A stretch of DNA of 64,000 nt from Lederbergia panacisoli (GCF_024626525.1 NZ_JANJGU010000017.1:1-64000); one strand, 5' to 3'. Positions 1 to 12,490 are shown, counted from the stretch's first letter. Numbers and translations are program-made. Notes: generated by a model not told the origin, from the letters alone.

Positions 1-7
1 CTATACA

Positions 8-126
<119 letters not shown>

Positions 127-129
127 ATC

Positions 130-163
130 AAAAGGCATTCTCAAATGAGAGTGTCTTTTTTTT
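130..163 (+). terminator. Terminator of the rRNA operon
   Basis: AAGGCATTCTC and GAGAGTGTCTT form a stem (with G-U pairs) around a short loop, followed by a run of eight T. It lies just after the 5S gene. Confidence 0.85.
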
Positions 164-206
164 GTTCAATGCCGAAGGCAATAAAAAGAAACATACACCA
201 TGTTAA

Positions 207-437
207 GGTAGTAAGTACTCCTGAAAAAGCGGAGGAACTACCTCAATCGGGCTATTGAGACAGTATGTACCCCTGAAAAAGCAGATAAACTACCTCAATC
301 GAGCTATTGAGGTAGTAAGTACCCTTTAAAAAGCAGAGGAACTACCTCAATCGGGTTATTGAGGTAGTAAGTGCCCCTGAAAATGCAAAGGAACTACCTC
401 AATAGGACCATTAAGATAATAGTACCTCTGATATAGG
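207..437. repeat. Tandem array of 52-bp hairpin units
   Basis: GGTAGT-type unit starts recur at 207, 259, 311 and 363, with a decayed fifth at 415: an exact 52-bp period. Each junction between units holds ACTACCTCAAT, six bases, then ATTGAGGTAGT. This 11-bp inverted repeat is perfect at the second and third junctions and mutated at the two outer ones. The rest of each unit (about AAGTACCCCTGAAAAAGCAG) is also repeated, so this is not a CRISPR. The stretch between the rRNA operon and yaaC holds no plausible gene. Confidence 0.85.
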
Positions 438-564
438 GTGTGATTCGCTAGGAAAATAAAAAAGGTTAGGATTCCAGCACGAAATAACTATAGTTCATGA
501 CGAGATATGGATATTGCTCAGAATATCTTTTCTTAAACTTTACCGAACCCACCCCACCAACCCT

Positions 565-1518
565 TTACAAAAGCTTCTTACTTAAATACTCCTCAACCAG
601 AAATGGTCCTTTTTTTTCCGTGATTTCAAGAAATGATTTTATAAAAGGATAATCAGAATTTGGAGTTGTTTTTATTAAATCAATCCACCATTCTGTTTCA
701 TAGCGTGAAATCATGCTTAAATTATAGAGTAATAAGTAATGGACGATCATATCTGGCAGCCCCATATTAGAGTGTTTTTCTGCAGGGAGATAAAGGTTTT
801 GGTTGAAAATATGATAGCGAAAAGGAGGAGAAATGATTTTTTGTTTTTTAAAAGCAGGTAACTCTAGTTTTTCATCGTCCCATAGGATCTCCTCAACATA
901 TTTACCATTCAAATATTCTTTAAGTCTTATTCTATCCATATAGTAGGATTCATAGATTTTTTTTGGAATTACCCACTTTTTCTCATCAATTCGTTCAAGG
1001 GAAATCATATTAGATCGCCCCAAAATAGGCAGCATTACATCTTCTAACTCAACAATTAGCGTTAGAAGGTCAACCATGTGAAATTTTTCTCCTTCTAAGT
1101 GTTTCACGTGGAACAGTTGTTCCGAAAAAAAGGTACATAGGCCGTTTTTTTGCACTTTAATTTCATCATGTAAAAATTTATAATGTCGTTTTTTTCGTTT
1201 CCTCGTTGTTACTCCATGTGCTAATACGGATGTGGAACTTGGATAAAATGGATCAACCGTTAGAAGACAGGCTTTAATTAAGTGAATAAGACCATAAAAT
1301 AACAAAATAGGTCTAATTGATAATGGAGATAAAGATGCTTGTCTATAAAATACTTCACCTTGTTCAAGGTAGTACATAAATGCAAAGCAATTATCGTAAC
1401 TTTTTGTATCGACTTCATTATTTATTATTCCGGAATAACACTTTTTTAAATAGTGTTGTGTCGTTTCAGCAGATTGGAAAACAGTAAAGCGTTTCCATAT
1501 ATCGTCCTCTATATACAA
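565..1518 (-). CDS. yaaC: YaaC-like protein
   Basis: Protein of 317 aa resembling B. subtilis YaaC (about 315 aa), which sits in the same place: opposite strand between an rRNA operon and guaB. Recognisable blocks are SIRPILLFYGLIHLIKACLL and SVLAHGVTTRKRKKRHYKF. No catalytic motif or membrane segment is evident and the biochemical role is unknown. I chose a TTG start at 1518 because GGAGG lies 8 nt upstream and the protein then begins like YaaC (MYIEDDIWKRFTVF). An ATG at 1557 would add 13 residues but has no ribosome-binding site. Confidence 0.85.
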   Translation of the reverse strand: MYIEDDIWKRFTVFQSAETTQHYLKKCYSGIINNEVDTKSYDNCFAFMYYLEQGEVFYRQASLSPLSIRPILLFYGLIHLIKACLLTVDPFYPSSTSVLAHGVTTRKRKKRHYKFLHDEIKVQKNGLCTFFSEQLFHVKHLEGEKFHMVDLLTLIVELEDVMLPILGRSNMISLERIDEKKWVIPKKIYESYYMDRIRLKEYLNGKYVEEILWDDEKLELPAFKKQKIISPPFRYHIFNQNLYLPAEKHSNMGLPDMIVHYLLLYNLSMISRYETEWWIDLIKTTPNSDYPFIKSFLEITEKKGPFLVEEYLSKKLL

Positions 1519-1566
1519 GCTTAAAACCTCCAAATTGTTTGAAAAATAGAACATCAAGACATATCC

Positions 1567-1595
1567 TTGACAGTATTTTAACCAATTGATAACCT
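1567..1595 (+). promoter_or_regulatory. Possible guaB promoter
   Basis: A perfect TTGACA (1567-1572) is followed after 17 nt by TAACCT (1590-1595), a weak -10. It sits 33 nt before the guaB start, between the divergent yaaC and guaB genes. Confidence 0.4.
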
Positions 1596-1603
1596 ACTAA
1601 TAA

Positions 1604-3094
<1,491 letters not shown>

Positions 3095-3147
3095 TAGTGT
3101 TCGAAAAGATTTCATATTTTAGTGTCAAAGGCGCTTTCGCTTTTTTT

Positions 3148-3300
3148 TGTCTAGCTACAGCGCCTATCGACTAGCAAACTTCCTGTCCTTCTTCCTACGA
3201 TAAGGAAGCCAGATTCGTCCTATCGGATTCATCGTGTTTCCTTTATCTCAGTCGATGGCCCTGAAGTTTGTACGTCGATGAACAGGCGCTTTCGCTTTTC
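3148..3300 (+). repeat. Dispersed nested-hairpin repeat, subfamily A (copy A1)
   Basis: Runs from TGTCTAGCTACAGCGCC to AGGCGCTTTCGCTTTTC. Inner arms ATCGAC/GTCGAT and CAAACTTC/GAAGTTTG pair, so the element folds on itself. A detached right end (GCGCTTTCGC plus a T run, 3131-3148) lies directly upstream, like a remnant of another copy. It fills the guaB-dacA gap; I see no gene here. Confidence 0.8.
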
Positions 3301-3443
3301 TTTAATGGTGGGACCATGTGCTTCCATGCTCATGAGTTTCTGCCATTTTTTTGTTAGAGATGAAATACCTTTGTAATCTACAAAAACACCATTTTCTATG
3401 TTAAAATGACAAAGGTGTACATATTACGTTGGAGGGCTAACTT

Positions 3444-4787
3444 GTGAAAAAAAGATCGTACAAAGTTTTTGTTGCTTTATCCTTGGCCATATTAATGCTT
3501 TTGAGTTCGATACAGTTACCAAATCGCGCTTTTGCACAAGATACTTTAAATATACATGCAGATGCTGCTATCCTCATAGAAGCGAGTACAGGCAAAGTCC
3601 TATATGCTAAAAATGAAGATACCGCTCTAGGTATTGCATCTATGACGAAAATGATGACTGAGTATGTTATGTTTGAAGCGATCCACGAAGGAAAAATCAA
3701 ATGGGATCAAGAGCAAACGATTAGTGATTATGTAAATAAAGTTTCAGTAGATACAAATCTATCAAATGTCCCGCTTGAAAAAGGGAAAAAATTTACGATT
3801 CGTGAATTGTATGAAGCGATGGCGATTTATTCTGCAAACGGTGCAACGATTTCCATTGCCGAAGCGATTGCCGGTTCAGAATCAAAATTCGTTAAAATGA
3901 TGAATAAAAAAGCAAAAGAACTTGGATTGAAAAATTATAAATTTGTAAACTCTACTGGATTAAATAATCGTGATTTAAAAGGTATGCATCCTGAAGGAAC
4001 TGGTGCAGAGGATGAAAATGTGATGTCAGCTAGGTCTACTGCACAATTAGCTGCATATTTATTAAGAGATTATCCAGAAGTATTAGAAACGACAAGTATC
4101 ACAAAAAAAGAATTCCGTACAATGCCTGGCGAAATGAAAAACTGGAACTGGATGCTTCCTGGATTGGTATACGAATATGATGGAGTAGATGGACTGAAAA
4201 CAGGGACGACTGATTTTGCAGGATATTGCTTTACAGGTACTGCGATACGGAATGATTTAAGGGTTATCACTGTTGTCATGAACGCGAAAAATGCGCAAGG
4301 ACAAGGTGATTATAAATCACGCTTCGATGAATCTAAAAAAATGATGGAATATGCTTTTACGAACTTTTCAATTAAGGAACTATATCCGAAAAATTATGTC
4401 ATTAAAAGCGATAAGTCATTGCCTGTTACAAAAGGGAAAGAAAAGTCCGTTAAAATTTATACGGATAAGCCTGTAAAAGTAGTAGTAAAAAATGGCGAAG
4501 AAAAGTTATATAAACCAACCTTTAAGGTTGATAAAAAGAAACTAAATAAAGAAAAGCAATTAACAGCTCCAATCAAGAAAAATGAAGAAGTAGGTACACT
4601 AAGCCTTGTTTACAGTGGAGAAAATGATTACGGCTACCTTTCAAAAGACTTTGCACCAAAAATCAAAGTCGTCACCCAAGAAAAAGTCGAAAAAGCAAAT
4701 TGGTTCGTATTAATGATGCGCGGAATTGGTGGATTTTTCTCTGATATTTGGACAAGTGTAACGAAGACGGTAAAAGGCTGGTTCTGA
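3444..4787 (+). CDS. dacA: D-alanyl-D-alanine carboxypeptidase (PBP5 type)
   Basis: Trims the terminal D-Ala from peptidoglycan pentapeptides outside the membrane. The 447-aa protein starts with a signal peptide (basic start, hydrophobic stretch, cut after NRAFA near residue 31). The penicillin-binding motifs are in order: S66-M-T-K, YSANG near 127, and [10 protein letters not shown] near 253. A beta-rich C-terminal domain and a terminal amphipathic helix ([13 protein letters not shown]...) anchor it to the membrane. Start is GTG at 3444 behind GGAGGG. The stop codon touches a long palindrome. Confidence 0.96.
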   Translation: MKKRSYKVFVALSLAILMLLSSIQLPNRAFAQDTLNIHADAAILIEASTGKVLYAKNEDTALGIASMTKMMTEYVMFEAIHEGKIKWDQEQTISDYVNKVSVDTNLSNVPLEKGKKFTIRELYEAMAIYSANGATISIAEAIAGSESKFVKMMNKKAKELGLKNYKFVNSTGLNNRDLKGMHPEGTGAEDENVMSARSTAQLAAYLLRDYPEVLETTSITKKEFRTMPGEMKNWNWMLPGLVYEYDGVDGLKTGTTDFAGYCFTGTAIRNDLRVITVVMNAKNAQGQGDYKSRFDESKKMMEYAFTNFSIKELYPKNYVIKSDKSLPVTKGKEKSVKIYTDKPVKVVVKNGEEKLYKPTFKVDKKKLNKEKQLTAPIKKNEEVGTLSLVYSGENDYGYLSKDFAPKIKVVTQEKVEKANWFVLMMRGIGGFFSDIWTSVTKTVKGWF

Positions 4788-4855
4788 GTGCCAGGCACCT
4801 GAACAACTCTGGAACAATTCTGAATTGTGTCGAAGTTGTTTGAGTGCCTGGCACT
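4787..4855. repeat. Nested palindrome with GTGCC(A/T)GGCAC ends
   Basis: AGTGCCAGGCAC and GTGCCTGGCACT pair perfectly over 12 bp. Inside, AACAACT/AGTTGTT and ACAATT/AATTGT continue the fold. There is no T run, so it is not a classical terminator. It begins on the last base of the dacA stop codon and ends 2 nt before a TTGACA. GTGCCTGGCAC palindromes recur in many Bacillaceae genomes (from memory); whether they move with a REP-type transposase is inference. Confidence 0.75.
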
Positions 4856-4946
4856 GTTGACACGTATGTGTTTTTGTAGTTAACTAAAATTATTCCGATA
4901 GTATTAATGAGATTAGAATTTTTTCATGAAAAAGGGGCGACTGGGA

Positions 4947-5828
4947 ATGAAAACTGGAACAGATCGGGTGAAACGCGGCATGGCAGAAATGCAAAAGGGC
5001 GGCGTCATCATGGATGTAGTTAATGCGGAACAGGCGAAGTTGGCGGAGGAAGCTGGAGCGGTAGCGGTTATGGCGCTTGAGCGGGTTCCATCTGATATTA
5101 GAGCAGCGGGTGGAGTAGCTAGAATGGCTGATCCAACTATCGTTGAAGAAGTAATGAAGGCAGTTTCTATTCCAGTTATGGCAAAAGCGCGAATTGGACA
5201 TATTGTGGAAGCTCGCGTCTTGGAAGCAATGGGTGTCGATTATATTGATGAAAGTGAAGTTTTAACTCCTGCGGATGAAGAATTTCATTTAAATAAAAAA
5301 GATTACACTGTCCCATTTGTGTGCGGATGCCGTGATTTGGGTGAAGCAGCTCGCCGTATCGGTGAAGGAGCTTCAATGCTTAGAACGAAGGGTGAACCTG
5401 GGACAGGCAATATCGTTGAAGCGGTGCGCCATATCCGTAAGGTCAATGCGCAAGTACGTAAAGTCGTTAATATGAATGAAGACGAATTGATGACGGAAGC
5501 AAAGCTTCTTGGAGCTCCTTATGAGCTATTACTAGAAATCAAACGTCTTGGCCGCTTGCCAGTTGTAAATTTTGCAGCGGGTGGTGTAGCTACGCCGGCG
5601 GATGCTGCTTTAATGATGCAGCTTGGAGCTGACGGTGTTTTTGTAGGATCAGGAATTTTTAAATCTGAAAACCCTGCAAAATTTGCGCGTGCGATTGTCG
5701 AAGCAACAACTCATTATCAAGATTATGAATTGATTGCTGAACTTTCAAAGGGTCTAGGGACTGCGATGAAAGGTATTGAAATTTCTACACTTACAAAAGA
5801 AAATCGTATGCAAGAGCGCGGGTGGTAA
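4947..5828 (+). CDS. pdxS: Pyridoxal 5'-phosphate synthase subunit PdxS
   Basis: Synthase half of the DXP-independent vitamin B6 pathway. It joins ribose 5-phosphate, glyceraldehyde 3-phosphate and ammonia into PLP. The 293 aa match the family, with [19 protein letters not shown] near the start (the early catalytic lysine region), [13 protein letters not shown] and [17 protein letters not shown]. The ATG at 4947 gives the family N-terminus ([19 protein letters not shown]); an upstream ATG at 4926 would add seven extra residues. PdxT follows after one base, so both subunits are co-translated. Confidence 0.97.
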   Translation: MKTGTDRVKRGMAEMQKGGVIMDVVNAEQAKLAEEAGAVAVMALERVPSDIRAAGGVARMADPTIVEEVMKAVSIPVMAKARIGHIVEARVLEAMGVDYIDESEVLTPADEEFHLNKKDYTVPFVCGCRDLGEAARRIGEGASMLRTKGEPGTGNIVEAVRHIRKVNAQVRKVVNMNEDELMTEAKLLGAPYELLLEIKRLGRLPVVNFAAGGVATPADAALMMQLGADGVFVGSGIFKSENPAKFARAIVEATTHYQDYELIAELSKGLGTAMKGIEISTLTKENRMQERGW

Positions 5829-5829
5829 T

Positions 5830-6429
5830 ATGATCACGGTCGGCATACTCGGATTGCAGGGAGCGGTTCGTGAACATGTAAACGCCGTAGAGCAATGCGG
5901 AGCGAATGCAGTTGTAGTAAAAACGGTTGAACAGTTGACTGAGCTGGACGGATTAATCCTTCCCGGCGGCGAAAGCACGACGATGCGTAGATTGCTGGAT
6001 CAATATCATTTTATTGAACCATTGAAGGAATTTGCTGCAAGTGGAAAGCCGATGTTTGGTACATGTGCTGGGCTAATCCTTCTTGCGAAGCGGATTGGTG
6101 AAACCGAGGAAGTGCATTTAGGTCTGATGGATATTACGGTTGAACGGAATTCTTTCGGGCGCCAGCGAGATAGCTTTGAGGCAGATATTGCCATAGCGGG
6201 AGTAGCGGACTCTATGGCAGCTGTTTTTATTAGAGCACCGCATATCGTTGAAGCTGGAGAAAACGTTGAGGTTCTTGCGAAATATAATGGAAGAATTGTT
6301 GCAGCAAAAGAAGGTCAGTTCCTTGGCTGTTCATTCCATCCAGAATTAACGGATGATACACGTTTTACGCAGTATTTTATTGATATGTGTAAAAACGCAA
6401 AAAGGGTTGCAATCGACGTTTCGATATAG
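5830..6429 (+). CDS. pdxT: PdxT, glutaminase subunit of PLP synthase
   Basis: Releases ammonia from glutamine and channels it to PdxS. The 199-aa class I amidotransferase has LPGGESTTM (glutamine-binding loop), the nucleophile motif GTCAGL near residue 79, and a C-terminal FHPEL with the His and Glu of the triad. The ATG at 5830 lies one base after the pdxS stop; a longer frame from 5776 lies inside pdxS and lacks family similarity. Its 3' end overlaps the -35 of the serS leader promoter. Confidence 0.97.
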   Translation: MITVGILGLQGAVREHVNAVEQCGANAVVVKTVEQLTELDGLILPGGESTTMRRLLDQYHFIEPLKEFAASGKPMFGTCAGLILLAKRIGETEEVHLGLMDITVERNSFGRQRDSFEADIAIAGVADSMAAVFIRAPHIVEAGENVEVLAKYNGRIVAAKEGQFLGCSFHPELTDDTRFTQYFIDMCKNAKRVAIDVSI

Positions 6430-6435
6430 TATATT
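6407..6435 (+). promoter_or_regulatory. Promoter of the serS T-box leader
   Basis: TTGCAA (6407-6412), 17 nt, TATATT (6430-6435). The -35 lies inside the pdxT coding region. Transcription would start near 6442, at the beginning of the T-box leader. Confidence 0.65.
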
Positions 6436-6441
6436 ATGAAG

Positions 6442-7997
<1,556 letters not shown>

Positions 7998-8002
7998 AAA
8001 GT

Positions 8003-8036
8003 GAGCCCTGTGAAGAAAATCACAGGGTTTTTTATT
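8003..8036 (+). terminator. serS terminator
   Basis: AGCCCTGTG, an 8-nt loop, CACAGGGTT, then a T run. Confidence 0.85.
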
Positions 8037-8042
8037 TTTTTG

Positions 8043-8071
8043 TTGACTTTAAAACTTGGCACTGTTAAAAT
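8043..8071 (+). promoter_or_regulatory. Promoter of tRNA-Ser
   Basis: TTGACT (8043-8048), 17 nt, TAAAAT (8066-8071), 16 nt before the tRNA. The tRNA is thus transcribed on its own after the serS terminator. Confidence 0.7.
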
Positions 8072-8086
8072 AATTTTTGTTGCCAT

Positions 8087-8179
8087 GGAGGAATACCCAA
8101 GTCTGGCTGAAGGGATCGGTCTTGAAAACCGACAGGCGGGTTAAACCGCGCGGGGGTTCGAATCCCTCTTCCTCCGCCA
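8087..8179 (+). tRNA. tRNA-Ser (UGA)
   Basis: Acceptor GGAGGAA pairs with TTCCTCC, the discriminator is G and CCA is encoded. The anticodon loop CTTGAAA gives UGA. The long class II variable arm is present (CAGGCGGGTTAAACCGCG). It sits directly after serS, as trnSL-Ser1 does in B. subtilis. Confidence 0.96.
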
Positions 8180-8207
8180 TAACATTAACATAGCATAACT
8201 TTGGAGA

Positions 8208-8243
8208 TAGAAAACCCGCTTGCGAGTACGCAGCGGGTTTTTA
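8208..8243. terminator. Bidirectional terminator between tRNA-Ser and sleL
   Basis: AAACCCGCT pairs with AGCGGGTTT, with A and T tracts on either side. It can end both the rightward tRNA-Ser transcript and the leftward sleL transcript. Confidence 0.85.
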
Positions 8244-8245
8244 TA

Positions 8246-9532
8246 TTACTTCTTCTTTACCACATGAAAATTATCTGTTATTAAGAGCCAATTTTGTGGA
8301 AATGATAATCCAAGCTTCCAGTAGCTGACTCCCCGAAGTTTTAATTCCTTAACGAGGTCAAATTTAGCTTGTATAGATCTTGCATCTTCGAACCATACTT
8401 CATGCTTTTTCCCATCTTGCGCTGTATACGTAAAAAATGGCGCCTGTGCTTTTTGGTCATATTGGATGGATACATTATTGGCGGCGGCGATTTCTATCGC
8501 ACGTTGCGGACTGACTGCTTTGGCGGTCGTTCCCTTCACAAATGGGAGTGTCCAATCGTACCCATATAAATTTTGACCCATCATTATTTTATTTGCAGGT
8601 ATTTCCGTTAAGGCATACCTCAATACGTCGCGAACAGGTCCAATGGGTGAAACTGCCATTGCCGGCCCTCCGCTATAGCCCCACTCATATGTCATGATGA
8701 CAACATAATCAACAATCTCACCATGAGCTTTGTAATCGTGGCCTTCATACCATTCGCCTTTTTGAGTGGAGCTTGTTTTAGGCGCAAGTGCAGTAGAAAT
8801 CATTAAACCTTCGTTATGCAATCGGTCCCTAGCGGTTCGCAAAAAGCGATTATACGGTTCACGATCCCTTGGAAAAAGTCGTTCCAAATCAAAGTGGACG
8901 TCACCAAAGCCAACCCGTTTTGCTTCTTTAACGATATTATTTAAAAATGTGTTTTGAACCTGTTGATTTGTCAGTAAAACGTGACCTAATTCTGAGCTGA
9001 ATTGTCCAGCTTCCTGATTGGCAATCACCATTACTAATGTGTCACGATTCGCACGAGCAATAGCTGGAAAATTATTAAGTGGAGGAGCGGTCAATGACCC
9101 GTCGCTTTTTGCTAAATATCCGAACGGTGATAAATACGTTAAATAGGGTGCCGCTTGTCTTGCACTTGTTTCGAGAGCCGCGGAGACGGTGCCCCCAAAT
9201 GGTTCAACATAGGCGTTAAATTCTCGATTTGACTTTGGTCTTTCAGGAATATAAAGACGTAAGCCAACATGAATCGGATGATTAACGGGAATTCCATTGA
9301 TACGGGCAAGCTCCTGATAGGGAATTCCAAATTTATGTCCAATTGACCAAAGGCTGTCCCCGCTTTGCACCCAATAAAAACTTCCTACGATTGGAATGAC
9401 TATTGCCTGGCCAACAACTAATTGATCGGGATTGGGAAGATCATTTGCTTCTGAAATGGTATTGGGTGGTATGCTATACCTCGCAGCAATTGACGTTAAT
9501 GTCTGATTAGGCTCGACAATATGAATTTGCAT
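8246..9532 (-). CDS. sleL: Spore germination N-acetylglucosaminidase SleL/YaaH
   Basis: Cortex-lytic enzyme that cuts muramic-lactam peptidoglycan during germination. The 428-aa protein has two N-terminal LysM domains (about residues 1-48 and 50-95, with VEPNQTLTSIAARY and VQSGDSLWSIGHKFGIP). A GH18 barrel follows, with the family's GDVHFDLE version of the catalytic DxxDxE strand near residue 200. There is no signal peptide, as expected for a protein made in the mother cell. Start ATG at 9532 follows AAGGAGG. A dispersed repeat starts 23 bp upstream, so its promoter must lie within or beyond that repeat. Confidence 0.92.
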   Translation of the reverse strand: MQIHIVEPNQTLTSIAARYSIPPNTISEANDLPNPDQLVVGQAIVIPIVGSFYWVQSGDSLWSIGHKFGIPYQELARINGIPVNHPIHVGLRLYIPERPKSNREFNAYVEPFGGTVSAALETSARQAAPYLTYLSPFGYLAKSDGSLTAPPLNNFPAIARANRDTLVMVIANQEAGQFSSELGHVLLTNQQVQNTFLNNIVKEAKRVGFGDVHFDLERLFPRDREPYNRFLRTARDRLHNEGLMISTALAPKTSSTQKGEWYEGHDYKAHGEIVDYVVIMTYEWGYSGGPAMAVSPIGPVRDVLRYALTEIPANKIMMGQNLYGYDWTLPFVKGTTAKAVSPQRAIEIAAANNVSIQYDQKAQAPFFTYTAQDGKKHEVWFEDARSIQAKFDLVKELKLRGVSYWKLGLSFPQNWLLITDNFHVVKKK

Positions 9533-9555
9533 ATATTTCAACCTCCTTAAACTTA

Positions 9556-9703
9556 GAAAAGCGTAAGCGCCTAGCTCATCGACGTACAAACTTCAGGGCC
9601 TTTGACTTGCGATAAAGGAAACACGACGAGGAACGAGTCGATGTTGACTACGCAAGCGAAAAGGACAAGAAGTTTGCTAGTCGATAGGCGCTGAAGCTGG
9701 ACA
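9556..9703 (-). repeat. Dispersed nested-hairpin repeat, subfamily A (copy A2)
   Basis: Reverse-oriented copy with ends GAAAAGCG and AGCTGGACA. Read from the minus strand, arms ATCGAC/GTCGAT, CAAACTTC/GAAGTTTG, CCTTT/AAAGG and TTGCG/CGCAA all pair. It lies in the sleL leader region. The rest of the gap up to tadA (9704-9854) holds only two short palindromes (ATGGTTGTAACCAT at 9766, TTTACATGTAAA at 9811) and no gene. Confidence 0.8.
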
Positions 9704-9839
9704 TTACAACCTAAATATAAAATGGAAGGCATTGTAAATTTTATATTTTCAATAGAACCAAAGAGATGGTTGTAACCATTTTATGAGGTGAAAATTGGGA
9801 ATAGACATGATTTACATGTAAAATAAAAGATATTCATGA

Positions 9840-10340
<501 letters not shown>

Positions 10341-10353
10341 CTGCGTAGAGACA

Positions 10354-10382
10354 TTGATTTTTTAGCTAAAAGATAGTATACT
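10354..10382 (+). promoter_or_regulatory. Promoter of the SRP RNA
   Basis: TTGATT (10354-10359), 17 nt, TATACT (10377-10382). Transcription would start about 40 nt before the mature RNA, consistent with a processed precursor. Confidence 0.65.
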
Positions 10383-10429
10383 AATTGATACGCGGAACTA
10401 GTTTCGCTAATGAATATTGGTATCAATTT

Positions 10430-10700
10430 TGCCGTGCTAGATGGGGAAGTAGCGGAGCCCTGTAACCCGCAATCCGCTCCAGCGGGGTTGAATTCCTTCC
10501 CGAGGCTGTTGTACTGTAGGGTCTGCCTCAAGTAAGTGGTGTTGACATCTGGGTCCTGCGCAATGGGAATCCATGAACCATGTCAGGTCCGGAAGGAAGC
10601 AGCATTAAGTGGAATCTCTCATGTGCCGCAGGGCAGCCTGGATTGAGCTAACTGCTTGAGTAACGCTTATGGTGCACAGTCAGAGGAAGGTGTGCGGCAG
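10430..10700 (+). ncRNA. scr: Signal recognition particle RNA (large Bacillus type)
   Basis: About 270 nt closely matching B. subtilis scRNA. The ends TGCCGTGC and GTGCGGCA pair. The Alu-domain parts (GCGGAGCCCTGTAACCC) and the S-domain core GGTCCGGAAGGAAGCAGC with GTGTTGACATCTGGGTCC are present. The RNA pairs with Ffh to target proteins to the membrane. Exact ends are estimated from the terminal helix. A small frame on the minus strand here is a shadow. Confidence 0.95.
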
Positions 10701-10715
10701 TTTAAATGGTATACA

Positions 10716-10747
10716 AAAACCCATTCACTTTGTGGATGGGTTTTTTA
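10716..10747 (+). terminator. Terminator of the SRP RNA gene
   Basis: AAACCCATTCAC pairs with GTGGATGGGTTT (one G-T), followed by six T. Confidence 0.88.
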
Positions 10748-10798
10748 TTGTTGAATCCTTTTATATTTTCATTCGTATTGCTAAGTAGAGGTGATTAC

Positions 10799-12487
10799 AT
10801 GAAAAGAAGCTTCATAGTTGCTTTCGTTATCTTTTTTATATTGATGATACCTGTGCAAGTATTTGCGGTAGATTTTTCAATTACTAATGTGAAAATTGAT
10901 GCCTACATGTTAGAAAATGGAGATGTAGATGTTAAAGAAGTCCATACCTATTCATTCGAAAGTAAATTTAATGGCATTACCCGGGAAATAATCCCGAAAA
11001 AAGGTGCTGAAATAACTAATTTCCTAGCGAATGAAGATGGAAAAACACTAAAAGTGGAGAAAAAGGGACATTTATATAAGGTGCACCGAAAAGGCAAAAA
11101 TGAAGAAATTAATGTTGAACTTCAATATAAGATTAAAAATGGCGTAAGTAAATATACAGATATGACAGAGTTTTATTGGCCATTTTTTGATCAAAGAAAT
11201 GAGTCACCTTATGGAGAGATGACAATCATTATCCACCCGCCAAAACAAACAGATGATGTGATAGCATTCGGTTATGATCGGTCATTTCGTTCTGAACAGA
11301 TTAATCAAAATGGTATTGTACAATTCAATCTTGGCAAGGTTTTGGATGGTGAAAATGGAGATATAAGAGTCGCTTACGATTCCTCACTTTTTCCTGGGAT
11401 GACAACGACGTCTAATACAAAAATAAAAGATCAACTTGTAAAGGAAAAGGAGAGCTTAGAGATAAAAGCGGAGCAATTCGCTGAGAATCAAAAAAACATG
11501 TCCATTTTTGGCATATACGCCATTATCATTACCTTAATACTATTAATCGGAATATCTGCGATTGAATATTTAAGTGCAAAACGCAAACGGGCATTGGTTA
11601 TTCAAGAAATAGAGAAGCTAAAATTGCTTGTTCCGTCCCAGAAAATGAGCATGGCAGCTACCATCATGCATACGAAAGGTCTAACACAAACGGGAATAGT
11701 GGCAGCTTTGCTGGACCTAGTTCGTAAAGGGAACGTGGAACAAGTATCTGATGATGAATTTATCATTCTGAATCGAAATAGCGAGCAAAATCATGAAAAA
11801 ATACTAATAGAGTGGTTGTTTGATGAAATTGGCGAAAATGGGGTATTTCGTTCCGGGGATATAGATGAATATATAAAAAATAAGAAAAACCTTCAAACAT
11901 ACAATGGAAGCTGGCTAAAATGGTACCAAGCAGTAAAAAAGGAAGTAAAGGATTTTGGTGTGTATGAAAAGAAGGTAATTGTGAAAGGTCTTTTTGGGCT
12001 TATTAGTATTTTAATGATCCCACTTAGTGTTTTGTTAATAAACTATGAATTATTTCTATTATTGTTCTTTTCAATCGTATTATGTATGTTCGGTCTTGGA
12101 ATGGCTATTTTTTACAAACCACTTTCATGGGAAGGACTTACAATCAGACATGAATGGTGGCTATTTTCAAATCGACTTAATAAAATAATGAGTTTAGATT
12201 GGAAAAACACAACTGAAGATACACGAATGAGAGCTGTAATGTATCAGTTAGGAACTGAAAAGAAAGTAAATCCGCGAAGTCAAAAAAATATAGAGCCTTG
12301 GCAGAACGAAATTGGTAGAGCTGATGATTCTATGATGATGTATTATTTAATCACAGCACCAGTTTTAACATCTGGATTTAGCCGTGCTGAAGCGAAATAT
12401 AAACAATCCGTAGCTGCTGATTCAAGCAGCAGTGGTTCAAGTAGTGGGGGTGTAGGCGGTGGTGGTGGTGGTTCAGGAGCATTTTGA
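10799..12487 (+). CDS. DUF2207 (YciQ-like) membrane protein
   Basis: Function unknown. The 562-aa protein begins with a signal peptide (basic MKRS, hydrophobic core, cut near VFA at residue 23). An extracellular beta-rich domain with the typical pattern LENGDVDVKEVHTYSF extends to about residue 235. A first membrane helix follows (about 238-260), then a cytoplasmic part, a pair of helices near 400-445, and a Ser/Gly-rich tail ending GGGGGGSGAF. This order and tail are diagnostic of DUF2207. The ATG at 10799 follows AGAGGTGA; an upstream start at 10706 would run through the SRP terminator. B. subtilis has no gene here, so it is an insertion, though its base use looks like its neighbours'. Confidence 0.85.
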   Translation: MKRSFIVAFVIFFILMIPVQVFAVDFSITNVKIDAYMLENGDVDVKEVHTYSFESKFNGITREIIPKKGAEITNFLANEDGKTLKVEKKGHLYKVHRKGKNEEINVELQYKIKNGVSKYTDMTEFYWPFFDQRNESPYGEMTIIIHPPKQTDDVIAFGYDRSFRSEQINQNGIVQFNLGKVLDGENGDIRVAYDSSLFPGMTTTSNTKIKDQLVKEKESLEIKAEQFAENQKNMSIFGIYAIIITLILLIGISAIEYLSAKRKRALVIQEIEKLKLLVPSQKMSMAATIMHTKGLTQTGIVAALLDLVRKGNVEQVSDDEFIILNRNSEQNHEKILIEWLFDEIGENGVFRSGDIDEYIKNKKNLQTYNGSWLKWYQAVKKEVKDFGVYEKKVIVKGLFGLISILMIPLSVLLINYELFLLLFFSIVLCMFGLGMAIFYKPLSWEGLTIRHEWWLFSNRLNKIMSLDWKNTTEDTRMRAVMYQLGTEKKVNPRSQKNIEPWQNEIGRADDSMMMYYLITAPVLTSGFSRAEAKYKQSVAADSSSSGSSSGGVGGGGGGSGAF

Positions 12488-12490
12488 TAT

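Noticed and set aside
207-437. Possible CRISPR array
   Set aside because: The 52-bp units repeat in full, including the parts that would be spacers, and no cas gene is in the window.
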